DNA of 64,000 nt from Gnetum montanum (Eukaryota > Streptophyta > Gnetopsida > Gnetales > Gnetaceae). The stretch is taken from NCBI GenBank assembly GCA_015680685.1, contig MNCI01026595.1:62001-126000 (forward strand), given 5' to 3'. Shown piece by piece: positions 20,284-31,218 of this stretch; position 1 is the stretch's first letter; each line of letters begins with the position of its first letter. Made by a program: the position numbers and the translations under genes. The notes beneath the pieces were generated by a model. The model ran no database searches and was not told the origin of the DNA. It was given only the letters and a program-made list of their open reading frames with translations.

Positions 20284-21693
20284 TGTACCGTTCGAAATCG
20301 TCGATCTCCGGCTAGAAGAAAACAGAAACCTGGAGATCTTCGAACACGCACAGAAGACCCTACCTTCGCTGGAGGGCAAGCTAGAATGAACGAAGGTAGA
20401 GTACCTTAAGTGGTCGGCACGCGGATCAGGCAAGGATTTCCCCAAATGTACACCGAGGTGCTATACGCTGGGTTATATGTAAACGGTGTAACAGATGTAA
20501 AATAGAGCGTAAACAGTGTAACTGATGTAAATGGAGCATAAACGTAAAAGAGCGTAAACAGTGTAACTGATGTAAACGGAGCGTAAACGTAAAAGAGCGT
20601 AAACAGTAAACATGCAAAAATTAATGTAAAACTGTAACAGATTTTAGGAAGAAAATGTAGCAATATTATTGCAAAATGAGAGTTACAATGCATCGGTCTA
20701 ACGCAGTTGTGGCTTTGACACAAGGTGGACGAATAGCCCCGATGGATGCTGGGATGACTGTGGGCTGGTTCAAACTATAGGCACAGTGTAGAGGCTGTAT
20801 GCTCAACGTACAGGGTTGAGGTCCAACGTATAGGGTTTCTGCTCTAGTTCTTAGCGTCTCTGTTTTCTCTCTCTGGTTTGCTCAAAATTGCTAACCCCAA
20901 GCTAGTGACTCGGGTTTAGTCGTTAGACTCGGGTTGGGTGACACGTGGTGCGTTGATCGGGTGCAAAAGAATAAAATTTACAAGTGTACAACATGCTGCA
21001 TCTACTGGGCATATACGTTGGGTGTATACGCTGTATCTGGTGGGCGTAGACTCTGGGCGTATACGCTGGGCAATCAGGACGTATACGCTAGGCGTATACG
21101 CTGTACGTGTGCCATGGGCGTATACGCTGTACGTGTGCGCTGGGCGTATACACTGTGTCTGCTGGGTGTATATGCTGTTGGTTGCTCTGTTAGTGTGAAT
21201 TGATGCTTTGTACCAAGTTTTTTTCTGCAGTGTTGTCTCCATGTCGTCTTCGGGAATTGTATGTCGGGCGTATACATCAGTCGTATAGGCTAAGCGTACT
21301 TGTGAGGCGTGTACGTTGGGCGTATACGCTGTGGATGTGTACGCCAGCCATGTACGCTGGGCGTATATGCTGTGGATGCAAACTTGAGCCTATACGCTGG
21401 GCGTATACGCTGTGGGTGCAAACTTGGGCGTATACGCTGTGGGCGCAAACTTGGGCGTATACGCTGAAACACATACTTAGTGAAAACTAAGTATGTTGAG
21501 CTCTGAAGTTGCCATTTCTGATATCAGATGTTGTCGTGGTCATCAGTGGGTCCCAGGGAACTACTCTTTGTTGCGTTCGACTCCGCTTGAAGCTGTCTAT
21601 GGGGTCCTCAAGCTTTAGTCATGCTGGGGAACATCATGACTTAGCTCAATTCTTGTTGGAGAAGTACTAAGCTCGAAATTTTGTGGTGTTTCA
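20284..21693 (-). repeat. 5' LTR of the giant Tat element
   Basis: This 1410-bp LTR starts TGTACCGTTC and ends GGTGTTTCA on the + strand. It aligns with 1192-2520 apart from one extra ~45-bp tandem unit near 20520-20600 and a deletion at about 20900-20912. That deletion removes the TATAAAAA present in the 3' LTR. The palindrome array at 20999-21470 is better preserved than in the 3' copy. GAAGG follows at 21694. Confidence 0.9.
20999..21470. repeat. GCGTATACGC palindrome array in the 5' LTR
   Basis: More than ten copies of GCGTATACGC or one-base variants occur, in contexts such as TGGGCGTATACGCTGTGGGC. The palindromes recur every 20-40 bp. Placement in U3, upstream of the LTR promoter, suggests a regulatory role, but this is inference. 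Confidence 0.75.
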
Positions 21694-21777
21694 GAAGGTA
21701 GGGTCTTTTGCATGTGTCTAGAGATCTTCCAGTTTCTGTTTCATTCCAGCCGGAGACCGACAATTTCGGACGGTACA
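21694..21777 (+). mobile_element. LTR C, right part, with target duplication at 21694-21698
   Basis: This is the reverse complement of the first 80 bp of the LTRs at 1192 and 20284, ending CGGACGGTACA at 21777. It begins with the second GAAGG copy. With 390-1191 it reconstitutes one LTR into which the 20.5-kb element inserted. Confidence 0.82.
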
Positions 21778-22022
21778 GCAGCAACACGTCTTCTCCATTT
21801 TTCTCTCTCTCTTCTCTCTCAGCTGCCAAATAAGGTTGGATGTCAATTGTTTACAGTGTTCACTTTTGTTGTCATGAACATTAATGTTGTCATGTATTGT
21901 AATGTTGATCCGTTCACATGTCATTTCATTCACCATTAGTTGTCATTTAAGTCAATAATCCCATACCTTCCCAATATTTTGTAAGGAACTCAAGGACAAG
22001 TTTTCATTCAATCATGGGGGTA
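21778..22022 (+). mobile_element. 3' internal end of an Athila-type element
   Basis: The sequence is the inverse of 55637-55880, the region before the 3' LTR of the Athila element at the right of the window. It ends with the purine tract TCATGGGGGTA. The homology starts exactly at the end of LTR C, so LTR C inserted in this older element. Confidence 0.7.
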
Positions 22023-22791
22023 TGATGAACTGCGATATCACATCCACCATGCGATATCGCATACGCGATATCACGTCCTACCTTATCTTCTATAAATAAG
22101 AGGTGATGCCCTTGGTTCCCATACAATTAGATTTAGATCCTTAGCTAGACTCTTGCAGTTTTGTCATTCCAGAGTTAGAATTATTTCTGTGTGCTCGCAG
22201 TAGGAGTCATAGAGTGAATAGATCTTTATTCGAGCAATTTGTACCTAAGCACAATTTTGTGTACAACAATAAAGATGAACTTTATGATAAACCTTGCAGC
22301 ATATAGATTAAGCTAATTAGTAATCAATTATTGTTTAATTCTTTCCTAGTTAATTAATATCTCTCTCAACCTTCAACCCCCTTAGTTAAATACACTTAGC
22401 ACGATCGATTCGAGCATGCGTGTAGCACTTGGTAACCCAGTAACGATTAGCATTTGGTAATCCCAACAGTGTTGCATTGGTTCAGGATGTGTACCACAAG
22501 TGGGAATGAATACTGGTGTTAGGAACATTTAGAAATTAGTTAATAAATAGTTAATGTAAGTTAGTCACTTAGTTCTCTCTCCCTTTCCTTTATTAGTAGA
22601 AGACATAAAAAATACAAAAGCTATAAAAATCATATACCTCAAGCTTACTTAACCATACAACCGTGACAATACAAGTAAGTTTGGGAAGATAATGACTGAT
22701 TAACCCTGAGTGTTCCATTAAGGTGCATAAGCACTTGGTCCTTGGAGTTCAACCGGATTATGCATGAAACACTCGTATTCGTATGGTTGAG
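22023..22791 (+). repeat. Athila-type LTR (copy D1), 3' end truncated
   Basis: The LTR starts TGATGAACTGCGATATCAC, with three GCGATATCGC-like palindromes at 22031-22076. TATAAATAAGAGG at about 22091 is the TATA box. The sequence parallels 27139-27944 and, inverted, 54823-55636. It stops at GTATGGTTGAG, where other copies continue for about 25 bp to CACTCATCA. Confidence 0.8.
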
Positions 22792-23114
22792 GGATCATTT
22801 AGCGATGTGCTAAGCCTTAACATATTATGATATGCTTTGTGCATGTGCTCTGCACAACAACCAACCAAAAAAAGAATGAAAGGCCTCATCTTAAAATCCA
22901 ATAACTTCTTAAATGATAATTCCCTTCTAATTGGAAGACTATGCAATTGGATCATTCCTTACTACACTTCTTGAGGGTCTTGTGGCTTTATATAGATAAA
23001 CCTTAGTCATTGGAGTCCTATTTGTTTAGTTATCTCTTATCTCTTCATAGATAATGCACCATTGTTGGGAGTTATGTAAAATATTTACAATCAGAGATCA
23101 TGTGTTACCTAATT
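22792..23114 (-). repeat. 3' end and possible LTR fragment of a minus-strand Ty3 element
   Basis: The sequence lies between the truncated LTR and the integrase end. The minus strand has CTATATAAAG at 22986-22995, comparable to GGCTATATAAAGGG at 30312-30325 on the other side of the element. I could not align the two flanks convincingly, so the LTR call is tentative. Confidence 0.35.
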
Positions 23115-24110
23115 ATGATGCTATTTAGGTAGTTGCCTAAAGTAGTGCTTGAGATGAATGGTAATAAATGGAAGCTTAAGTTCATTTCCATCAAATGTGG
23201 AGAGTTTATAGGTACCCTTAGACACTTGTTTAATAATAAATGGACTTGGCCATTTTTTCTTTATTATGGTATCCCTTGTTTTTTTAAATTCCATAGCAAA
23301 ACTAAATCACCATCTCTGAATACTCTCTTAATAGCTTGTCTATCAAACGATCTTTTAGTTTGGAAAGCATGTGTCAATAATTTATCTTTGGCTTCTTCTA
23401 TCTTCGCCTCCCTGCTTAGTAGTAAGGACATAAGACTTTGATATTTATCTAATTTAGCATTATAGTTCTGAACAAATTTAGATGCAAAAAATATCATCTT
23501 ATTGGTTATCTAAGCAACTATTCCATAAACCAAATTAAAAGATGAAGTACCTATGGATTTCTTGTATCTTATGTGATCAGTCCATAAATTTGATAATAAA
23601 TGTGTATGCCAATTTCTTGAACTTTCTTCCATTGAATTTTTAATATAAGAAATGAGTTTCTTATTGGCCAACTCCACAAGGCCATTTCCTTGTGGATAAT
23701 AATTTGAAGAAGAAAATAGAAGAATTGACTTTTCTAAAGCCCATTTAATAAATTTTTTAGATTGAAAGGCTAATCCATTATTTGAAACTAGCACTTCTAG
23801 AATTTTGAACTGATTCAGTATATTCATTTCCAGGAAATTAATTATATCATAAGCAGAAATTTTTCTTAGAGCTATTGCTTTTGACCATTTGGTAAAATAA
23901 TCAATAGTTATGAGAATGAATTTCTGTCCTAATCTTGAAGGTGTAATATCTCTAATGAAGTCTAATCCCCATTGTTGAAAAGGTTTATCAACAATCACTG
24001 GCTTTAAAGGAGCATTTTCTTTTCTTAATTTGGGACCATGTACTTGAAATTTGAAACACTTTTGTGCTTTATTTGTAATATGTTGATACATATTTCATCA
24101 ATATAATCTA
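23115..24110 (-). pseudogene. Integrase of the second minus-strand Ty3 element
   Basis: The core at 24091-23510 shows QQWGLDFI (first Asp), DYFTKWSKAIALRK and SSNYYPQGNGLVELANKK with the Glu. The second catalytic Asp is Asn (VSNNGLAF, where VFDNA is usual). The C-terminal part (23497-23120) has GDLVLLWNLKKQG, WPSPFIIKQVSKGTY and FDGNELKLPF. The stop is near 23115. The copy is strongly A/T-rich and clearly inactive. Confidence 0.82.
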
Positions 24111-24899
24111 TATCTCAGAATATGCTACATCGTGGATCTTGGTGACTTAGAATAATTTGGAATGATTATGAAATTGATCTAATACAAATTTGATCTTTCT
24201 ATTTCTAATGCATTCCAAAATTAGTCCCCTGAAGTCCTTTCTAAATAAAGTTTAATCTTTAATGAAGAATTTCTTGGCATTTTTGATAAAATCTCTTTTC
24301 TGACTCTTACTTAAATTTTATAGTAATTTTCTAGAAAAAAGAAAATTAAGAATATCATCAAACAAATTTTCTTCTATGGAAATTAATACAAATGATTCAG
24401 GATCTCTAGCTATAAGCTTAGCCAAACCCATTCCTTTTACTATTTTACAGGACTCAAGCAAGAATTTGAAGTGCTGAATTTTTGTGATCTAGTCTCCCCT
24501 TTTTAAGCCCATTTCATTTTGAGCTAAAAACTATCTCACAAATGGCTCTACTATCATGATATGTACCAATGGTTATTCTAAGTGATACTTAAAATTTATA
24601 AGCGCTTTCATCACTACGTATGCCTACTTCTCTAATTCCATGTAATTTTCTTAGAACCTTTTATCTGATACCCAAAAAATTCAATTGGTTCATCTTCTCC
24701 TTTATCCCTTTGAGTTAAGACAACAACAGTTCAATCATTGGAAGCAAAGAATACAACAAAAAATATTCCTTTAATTTAATATTACTAAGATAAGGTGCTT
24801 CTTTAATTTCTTTCTTGATTTTGCCAAGAGATTTAATCGATTTTGGTGTTTTCTTGACCTTGCAATCCTTTTTAAGCATCACTATTAATTCCTTAATAA
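24111..24899 (-). pseudogene. Decayed pol segment between RT and integrase
   Basis: This 0.8 kb lies where RNase H and the integrase zinc region belong. Frames are short and frequently stopped, and I do not recognise catalytic motifs by eye. Confidence 0.35.
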
Positions 24900-25680
24900 T
24901 TTCTGTGAAATTAGGTATAAATGTTTTACCAAAGTTTATCTTTCCAAATAAGGATCTAAGAGATTTCTTATTTGTTAGATGCTTAATACCCTAAATTACT
25001 TCAATTCTTGAATTATCAATGACTATACCTTTTTGACATATGACATGGCCAAGGAGACTTCCTGATTTTACTCCAAAAATACTTTGGGTTCAAAGATATA
25101 CCAAGATTACGATACCTATAAAAAATATCTTGAAGATGGCTTATATGATCATATTTATAGATGAATAGATGGTAATATCATCAAGATAAATAACCATAAA
25201 TTTTCCAATAAATCCTCTAAATGTGGTAGTCATTGCTCGCTAAAAGGTTGCCCAAGCATTAGAAAGATCAAATGACATTCATCTATATTCAAAAGTTCCC
25301 CATTTTATGGTGAAAGTTATTTTGTATATATCATCTTTATGGACCATGATTGATGATATCCTAAAATCTATCTAAGAATAAAAAAGCTTGGCTTCTTGAA
25401 AGCTTGATAAGCATCTCATAGATTTTTAGAAGTGGACACTTATCTTTCCTTGATGCCTCATTTAGATTTCTAGAATCTATACACAATATGATATCTTCAT
25501 TTTTCTTTCTTACAGGTATAGGATTAGCCATCCACATAGGATATTTAATGGGATAAATAATCTTGGCCTGTAATAGCTTTTTGATTTTAGCTTGCATAGC
25601 AAGTTCAAACATAGGGTTAAATTTTCTTTGTTTTTGTCTTACCACTTTACAGCTTTCTACTAAAGGAATTTTATGAGTAA
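24900..25680 (-). pseudogene. Reverse transcriptase of the second minus-strand Ty3 element
   Basis: The fingers/palm entry at 25645-25361 reads NPIPVRKKNEDIILCIDSRN and then LNEASRKDKCPL. After a break the catalytic box YLDDITIYS is visible at 25162-25188, with both Asp residues kept. Farther down GSLLGHVICQKG-like remnants are recognisable near 25040 but decayed. Frameshifts and stops are frequent. Confidence 0.75.
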
Positions 25681-26460
25681 TTATATCAAGATTAAAATTT
25701 CTAAGATCATAATATGACCAAGCAAAGATATCAAGGTTTTTCTTAACAATAGTAATTTTTGTTTAAAAACAAGATCACTTATCTTGATTATGTTAAATAT
25801 TTTGGGATTATCTTTTGATCCTAAATTTACTGCTTCATAAGCCTCATCTTCAGGATTTTCAACCTCTATTTCTTTAATCAATCTTTCATGAAAATCTTGT
25901 TTATAATTGATAATTTCCTTTGGAATAAAATTAGAGTTGAGATGAGTTGAGGTTTTATTATTAGAGAGAAGTTTATCTATGAACTTATCCTTATTTTTAA
26001 AGAATTTTAGGATTTGTTGATCATCTTTAAAAATTTGTAAATGATCTATATTATTAGGGATGGATGGTTGATACTCAACCTCTATCACAACTCTTTCATA
26101 TCCAACAACCTTTAAAGGATCTAAAGTAGATGTTGCAACGACCAATTCATCAGGTGTTTGACTTTTATTTCTTGAAATGTGAATAACCTTGCATTCTTTG
26201 AATGTTGTCATGAGAGTACATGTAGATTGCTTATATGGCCTTAAAAATGAACTTTTCATTGTACAATTTCCTTTAATCTATTCACAAATAAGTTTAGAAT
26301 CACCTTTGATTGTTATTTTTTATACCCTCATCCAAAGCTATCCTAATTTCTATACACAAGGCTTCATATTCTATCCTATTATTAGTATAAGCGAATGATT
26401 AATGAATGGCCCTAAAAAAAAATTTTAGAATTTTCATTAACAAAAATGACGCCAACTCCA
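25681..26460 (-). pseudogene. RNase H-like domain lying upstream of RT
   Basis: On the minus strand YTNNRIEYEALCIEIRIAL at about 26385-26330 and GDSKLIC near 26300 match the Glu and second Asp motifs of archaeal-type RNase H. HISRNKSQTPDELVVATSTL at about 26180-26120 matches its C-terminal helix. The segment then leads into EDEAYEAVNLGSKDNPKIF and RT. In most Tat elements this domain follows RT, so here the order appears to be PRO, RNase H, RT. Confidence 0.6.
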
Positions 26461-27133
26461 ACACTTTTGCATAACATGAGTCATTAATTAAAGTATAATT
26501 TCTATGTTTCATCTTCTACCTCTTATGTTTACTTGAAAATAATAATTTCCATTATAGAACACACTCCTACTAAGATATCCTTAGTTTTAGTTACCTTGTT
26601 CTTGCCATTGAATGTAACATTTTTTAGCATGAAGGGTTCATTATATACATTAACTTGCTCTTTAATTGGTAACGAGATGTATGAATAAACAGTGCCTACA
26701 TACTAAGAAATTTTTGGTCCAACTTCAACTTCAAAAATGACTGTATGAACATGGGATATCTACTATTTGGACTATTACTCTACTTTTAATGCAAGGCTTA
26801 GAAGCTATTTGGAGTAAGAAATTTTCCAACTATCCAGAAATTTTCACTCTATGTTTATCTACTTGAATGATCTTTTTATTTGATTGCTTTGGTGTAAGAC
26901 CTATTTTTTTACATATTGATAATTTCATAAGAGTTAAAGAAGCTCTTGAATTGACCAAACAATTATGAAAATACCTTCCATTAAACTTAATTGTTATGAG
27001 AAAACGAGGGGCTACTTTATTGGGTATACATGAGTATTTTGGCTTTACCTTATCTTCATTATAGACAACATACACCTTAGATTCCCCTACTTTCTTCTAT
27101 ACTTTAACAATTTTTAAAGCAATCTTTTACTAG
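26461..27133 (-). pseudogene. Protease region of the second minus-strand Ty3 element
   Basis: The frame 27075-26830 contains FNGRYFHNCLVNSRASLTLM, corresponding to the protease active-site LVDSGASLTLM form. The catalytic Asp is Asn and Gly is Arg. The stretch 26829-26461 has no recognisable motif. The reading frame is cut off at 27133 by a solo LTR. Confidence 0.6.
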
Positions 27134-27949
27134 CTATCTAATGGGACGCGATATCGCATGGGTTGCGATATCGATTACACGATATCGTGTCTACCACGAT
27201 ATCGCATCCCTCGTGATACATGCCACCAAATCTATAAATAAGAGGTGGCTCTCCCTTTTTTTTCAATCTAGATCTAAACCTCAACCAAACTCTTGTAGTT
27301 TTTTCATTCTAGAGTTGGAGTAATTTTTATGTGCCCACAACAAGAGTCCTAAAGTGAACAGATCTTTATTCGAGCAAATATTGTACCTGAGCACAAGTTT
27401 GTGTACGGAAATAAAGATGAACTTTTGGATAAACCTTGCAGTGCATGGACTAAGCTAAATAGGAATTTAATTATTGTTAATTTTTTAAATGCTTTATTAG
27501 TTAATTAAATCTCTCTCAACCCTTAACTCCTAGTTAAGTGCATTCAATACGACCGCTTCGAGCACGTGCGTTACGCTTGGTAATCCCAGCAACGAATAAC
27601 GTTTGGTAATCCCAAAAGGTTGCATTGGTTCAGGGTGTGAACAGTAAGTGGGAATGGATACTGATGCTAGGCATTAGAACTTATTTAGTTAAATTTAGCT
27701 ACTTATTCTCTTCACCCTTTATCTCATTAGCATAGGCGATAAAACAGAAAAGATATAAAAATCACATACCTCAGACTTGCTTAACCATACAACCGTGACA
27801 AATACAAGTCTGGGAAGACAATGAACAATTAACCTTAAGTGTTCCATAAGGCATGTAGGCACTTAGTCTGTGGAGTTCGACCGGATCGCGTGTGTAACGC
27901 TCGTATTCGTATGGTTGAGTGTAGGGGTACCTCGCCACTCATCACTATC
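27134..27949 (+). mobile_element. Solo Athila-type LTR (copy D2) with CTATC duplications
   Basis: The LTR is 27139-27944 (806 bp) and is flanked by CTATC at 27134-27138 and 27945-27949. It starts TAATGGGACGCGATATC, so the expected TG is TA. It ends CACTCATCA. Four or five GATATCG palindromes occur at 27147-27210. The TATA box CTATAAATAAGAGG is near 27232. A solo LTR arises by recombination between the two LTRs of an element. It lies inside the minus-strand Ty3 element. Confidence 0.88.
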
Positions 27950-29463
27950 CGTTTGCATTAATTGGAATATACTTATATTAGCCATTGTAAATTTAAGATC
28001 TTCTATTAAATCATATTTCTTTTCGTCATAAAAGTTCTTTCTTCTATACATTTGGGTATTTAATGGATTTCCTTGAGATTTTTCATCTTCCTTATTATCT
28101 CTCTAATTCCTCTTTTCTCTCTCTTTTAATTCAAAAGCCTTTCACTTAGTAGTATGTTTAGGAATACCATTTGGAGGTTGAGAAGATGTCAAATTTTCTT
28201 TCTTTTGAGATCTTAAATTATACCCTTCAATATTATTGCATTCTTCATCAAATGAGGAATCATCTTCTAAATATATTGATGATGAAACTTTTACTTTTAA
28301 AAGATTTATGGATATAATGTATGTTTGAGAGTTTGTTATTAGACTCAATATCTAGGAAGTTTGAAGCCACTAATGGTTCATCATCATCTAAATCTATTAT
28401 TTTAATCTCATGATGTCTATGTTTATTGTAATTTTTCTCTTCCTTAATTTTCACTTTGGCTAATGCTTCTTCTAATTTTATGACTTTATTTGATAGATCC
28501 TTGAGCAATTTTCCTTTTTCTTACTTCTCTTCTTAGTCTAGTAGATCCATACTTGATTCTTTACTTGTTGTAGGAAGTGACTTGAGTTGAGTTATATTAT
28601 GTAAGGGGACTACAAATTTTTGTTTATTGTTTAAGAATTGCATATTTTCACTATTGGTTAAATTTCATTATTTCTCCAATTGAATAGCTTCAATAAACAA
28701 ATCATTGAAAGTATTCAAATTAGGAATTCTTCCTAGCCATATTGAAATTTTTGGATTAACAGCACTCAAATATGTTTCTTTAAGGGCTTTATCTAGTGGC
28801 CCATATTGTTGTTGAAACAAATGCCAAATTCTCTGGAATTTAACATTGAGCTCCCTAACTGATTCCTTTGTATTCTAATTTGTTTAAGCTAATCCAAAGT
28901 ATAGTTGCTCTTGATTGATCTGATACCAAACTAAGCTATGAATAAATTCTTCATATCATCCCAACCCATAATGCTATTTGTAGCAAGTTGGAATATCAAA
29001 TTTGAGCCATATCTCTTAGATTTGTTGTAAATAGCTTACAAGCTTGATTTTGATGTTGAACATTTACATGTGCTAACACTAACTCAAATAAATGAACATA
29101 CTCTTCAGTCAAGTAAGCATTTCCAAGGATATAAGGCCCAGGTAAATATTTGTAAATTTCCTTAGGAATAGCATGATAAGGAAATCTCAGACATGTGGCT
29201 AATTTTCAAGGATTTATTGGTGGTGGATTTTCCATATTAAAATTTCTTCTCATTGTCTAAATTCTAGAACACCTTCATTTAATTTTAAAGGATGTTAAAC
29301 CAAATAGAAGAGGAGAACTTCTAGTTCTTCTAGTTTTAACTCTACTAGTTCATACTTCGCAAACCTTTTTCTTTTCCTCTTCAAATGAATAGTTGATTTT
29401 ATAATTAGGATATTGCTTAGGATTTTCAAAATCTTCAAATTTCTCAAAATGTTCAGTCATGAA
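27950..29463 (-). pseudogene. Gag of the second minus-strand Ty3 element
   Basis: Coding remnants run from MTEHFEKFEDFENPKQYPNY at about 29461 to near 27950. LGRIPNLNTFNDLFIEAIQLE near 28700 and ESVRELNVKFQRIWHLFQQQ near 28860-28800 resemble the C-terminal gag helices. A charged helical segment (KVIKLEEALAKVKIKEEKN) follows near 28490. The frame contains many TAG and TAA stops. I do not see a clear zinc knuckle. Confidence 0.55.
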
Positions 29464-29483
29464 CAAAGTATTAGCTTAATTTA

Positions 29484-29503
29484 GGCTCTACTTCTAGCAC
29501 CAA
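29484..29503 (-). promoter_or_regulatory. Primer binding site of the second minus-strand Ty3 element
   Basis: The minus strand reads TTGGTGCTAGAAGTAGAGCC just upstream of gag. It begins with TGG as primer sites do, and parallels 20257-20283 of the Tat element. The shared form is the best sign that the two elements are related. Confidence 0.6.
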
Positions 29504-30390
29504 AACAACTATTGGCAACTAGTTTGGACTCTCTTCTAATCACCAACATTGTTGACCCTATCTTATTGACTAAAATCACTTAGGCAGGGTGCCTTCAAAC
29601 TCAAATTTTAGTGCTTTCTAGTTTCTAGTAATACTAAGGATTGAATACCTTCAAATAAAACTCAATGGTTGTATGAGAAAGGTGTTTTCAAATTTATGCT
29701 TACTATAAATTTTAAACTACCTAAGGTTTTAATAGAAAATCATAGTTTTTAAAGAAGAATTTAGGTTTTAGAACTCTATTCTATGAGCCAAAATAACTTC
29801 CAATTTTACTAGAGAAACTTAATCATATACAGTTTAAATCATAAGCTATATATAATAATCATTCCTTTCATTCAATATTTAGAAAACAATCCTACAAATG
29901 TACTACCAATCTTTCCTAGAGAAAATTTCATAAGGAAACTCGAAATAGAGAAAGATTCAATGAATTTGCAACATAAAATAGTAGAATTGAATAAAATCTT
30001 AAATATAAAAATGAGCCATTACCAATATGAGAAAACACTTCCAAGAATGAAGCTATTTTGGTCAATCAATGATAACAAAAATTACTGAATCCTAGGTTAT
30101 GACAAGCAATTCAAATAATTCCAAGAAATGAATGTAAAGTGCACTATGATTTTTACCAATTGCTAATCCACAATGATAAGGAGGAAAAATAAAGATAACT
30201 CACAAATTAAAGGAAAAAAATGGATCAAATATTAATTTAAAATATCGTACTACACAATTCACAAATAGTATCTTCCAGATGATCCCCCTTGCCTTTTACA
30301 AAAAAGGTCATCCCTTTATATAGCCAAAACATGAATGAATTAATTATAATTAAAATAATTAGTGATAACTTCAAAGAGGTTACAAAATAG
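29504..30390 (-). repeat. Putative 5' LTR of the second minus-strand Ty3 element
   Basis: The sequence lies directly upstream of the primer site on the minus strand and has TATA box GGCTATATAAAGGG at 30312-30325. No ORF is seen. The outer end is placed near the stop of the adjacent coiled-coil gene and is uncertain, because I could not align it with the other end of the element. Confidence 0.4.
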
Positions 30391-30394
30391 TTAT

Positions 30395-31218
30395 TAGGAA
30401 GAACTGTGTGCCACTCCATTCTCAATAGCATCTTTAATGAAATTCAAATATGCCAACTACTTTAGAATCTTTGTGTCTCTTAAAGTCTCTGTTGTTAATT
30501 CCTTGATATGTTGATCTTCTCATTAGACCAGGCTTTTGAAGTAACTTTGCTTGGATAATAGTGATAATGTCTTAGCCACTTCTTTCATTTAAATAGTAGT
30601 TAAAGACTCTGCTATTTTCTCTTCTAACTACTTGCCATCATGTAATGTTTTGGTGTTGATGGCTTCAGTTATATTTTTCTCACACTCCGCCATAATCTCT
30701 ATTGTTATCACAAGATCTTTTCTTGCTTTTTGAATCCATTCAACTTGGTGCATGCCACTATTCATTACGTAATCTAAAAATTCAATCTCTAATTTAGAAA
30801 ACTACTCTCTTTTTGCATTGTCCTAGTCTATAAAGTCAATGGTATCTGAAAAAGCTTGTTCAAAAACTTCTTTCCTACATTTCAGCTCATTAATATGAGC
30901 CAAGATTGCCTTTTCTTATTGTTTCATGGCCTTTAATTCATTTACAACAAATTTAAAACCATCCTCTTATTTCAAGTTTAATGTAGAAATTTTATGATCT
31001 TTTCTTGCCACTTATCTCTATAACTCTACATTCTCAATCTTTAGTGCTTTTATATTAGCCTCTTTGATATGAGCTATCTTTATTTGATCTTCATACTTAT
31101 TTTTTAATACCTCAAATTCCAATTTCATAGAATGATGTAGACTCTCTAGTCTTTCAATCTCTTATTTTTGGTCTTTAATAGTTTTTTCGGTAGTTTTTGA
31201 ACAATCAATAATGATTGC
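30395..31218 (-). pseudogene. Coiled-coil C-terminal part of a gene split by an Athila element
   Basis: Reading the minus strand from 31218, the frame is in register for about 270 codons with several stops, mostly TAG. It is strongly heptad-like: EIERLESLHHSMKLEFEVLK, KIAHIKEANIKALKIENVEL, VVNELKAMKQ and ILAHINELKCRKEVFEQAF. It ends near 30395 just before the putative LTR. The upstream half is at 40079-42240. No family is recognised. The architecture recalls the second ORF of elements 3 and 4 and the antisense gene of the Tat element. Confidence 0.55.

Larger units (their letters stand above)
1192..21693 (-). mobile_element. Giant Tat/Ogre-like Ty3/Gypsy retrotransposon, 20.5 kb
   Basis: The element is bounded by two LTRs of the same sequence (1192-2520 and 20284-21693) and by GAAGG duplications. 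Reading the minus strand the order is 5' LTR, primer site, repeat-rich leader, gag (19450-17800), zinc knuckle (14.9 kb), PYVVRVP linker, protease (13.7-13.2 kb), a 5.5-kb interval with an antisense spliced gene, RT (6.9-5.9 kb), RNase H, a second RNase H (5.7-5.3 kb), integrase (5.1-4.0 kb), 3' leader, purine tract and 3' LTR. The second RNase H after the first, the size and the UTR repeats point to the Tat lineage (Ogre/Retand). Ogre elements are known for an intron between protease and RT. Stops, a lost RT aspartate and LTR divergence show the copy is dead. Confidence 0.88.

Noticed and set aside
22793-30390. Caulimovirus-like integrated pararetrovirus
   Set aside because: An integrase core (GLDFI, YYPQGNG) follows RT, there is no movement-protein motif, and a TGG primer site fits an LTR element.
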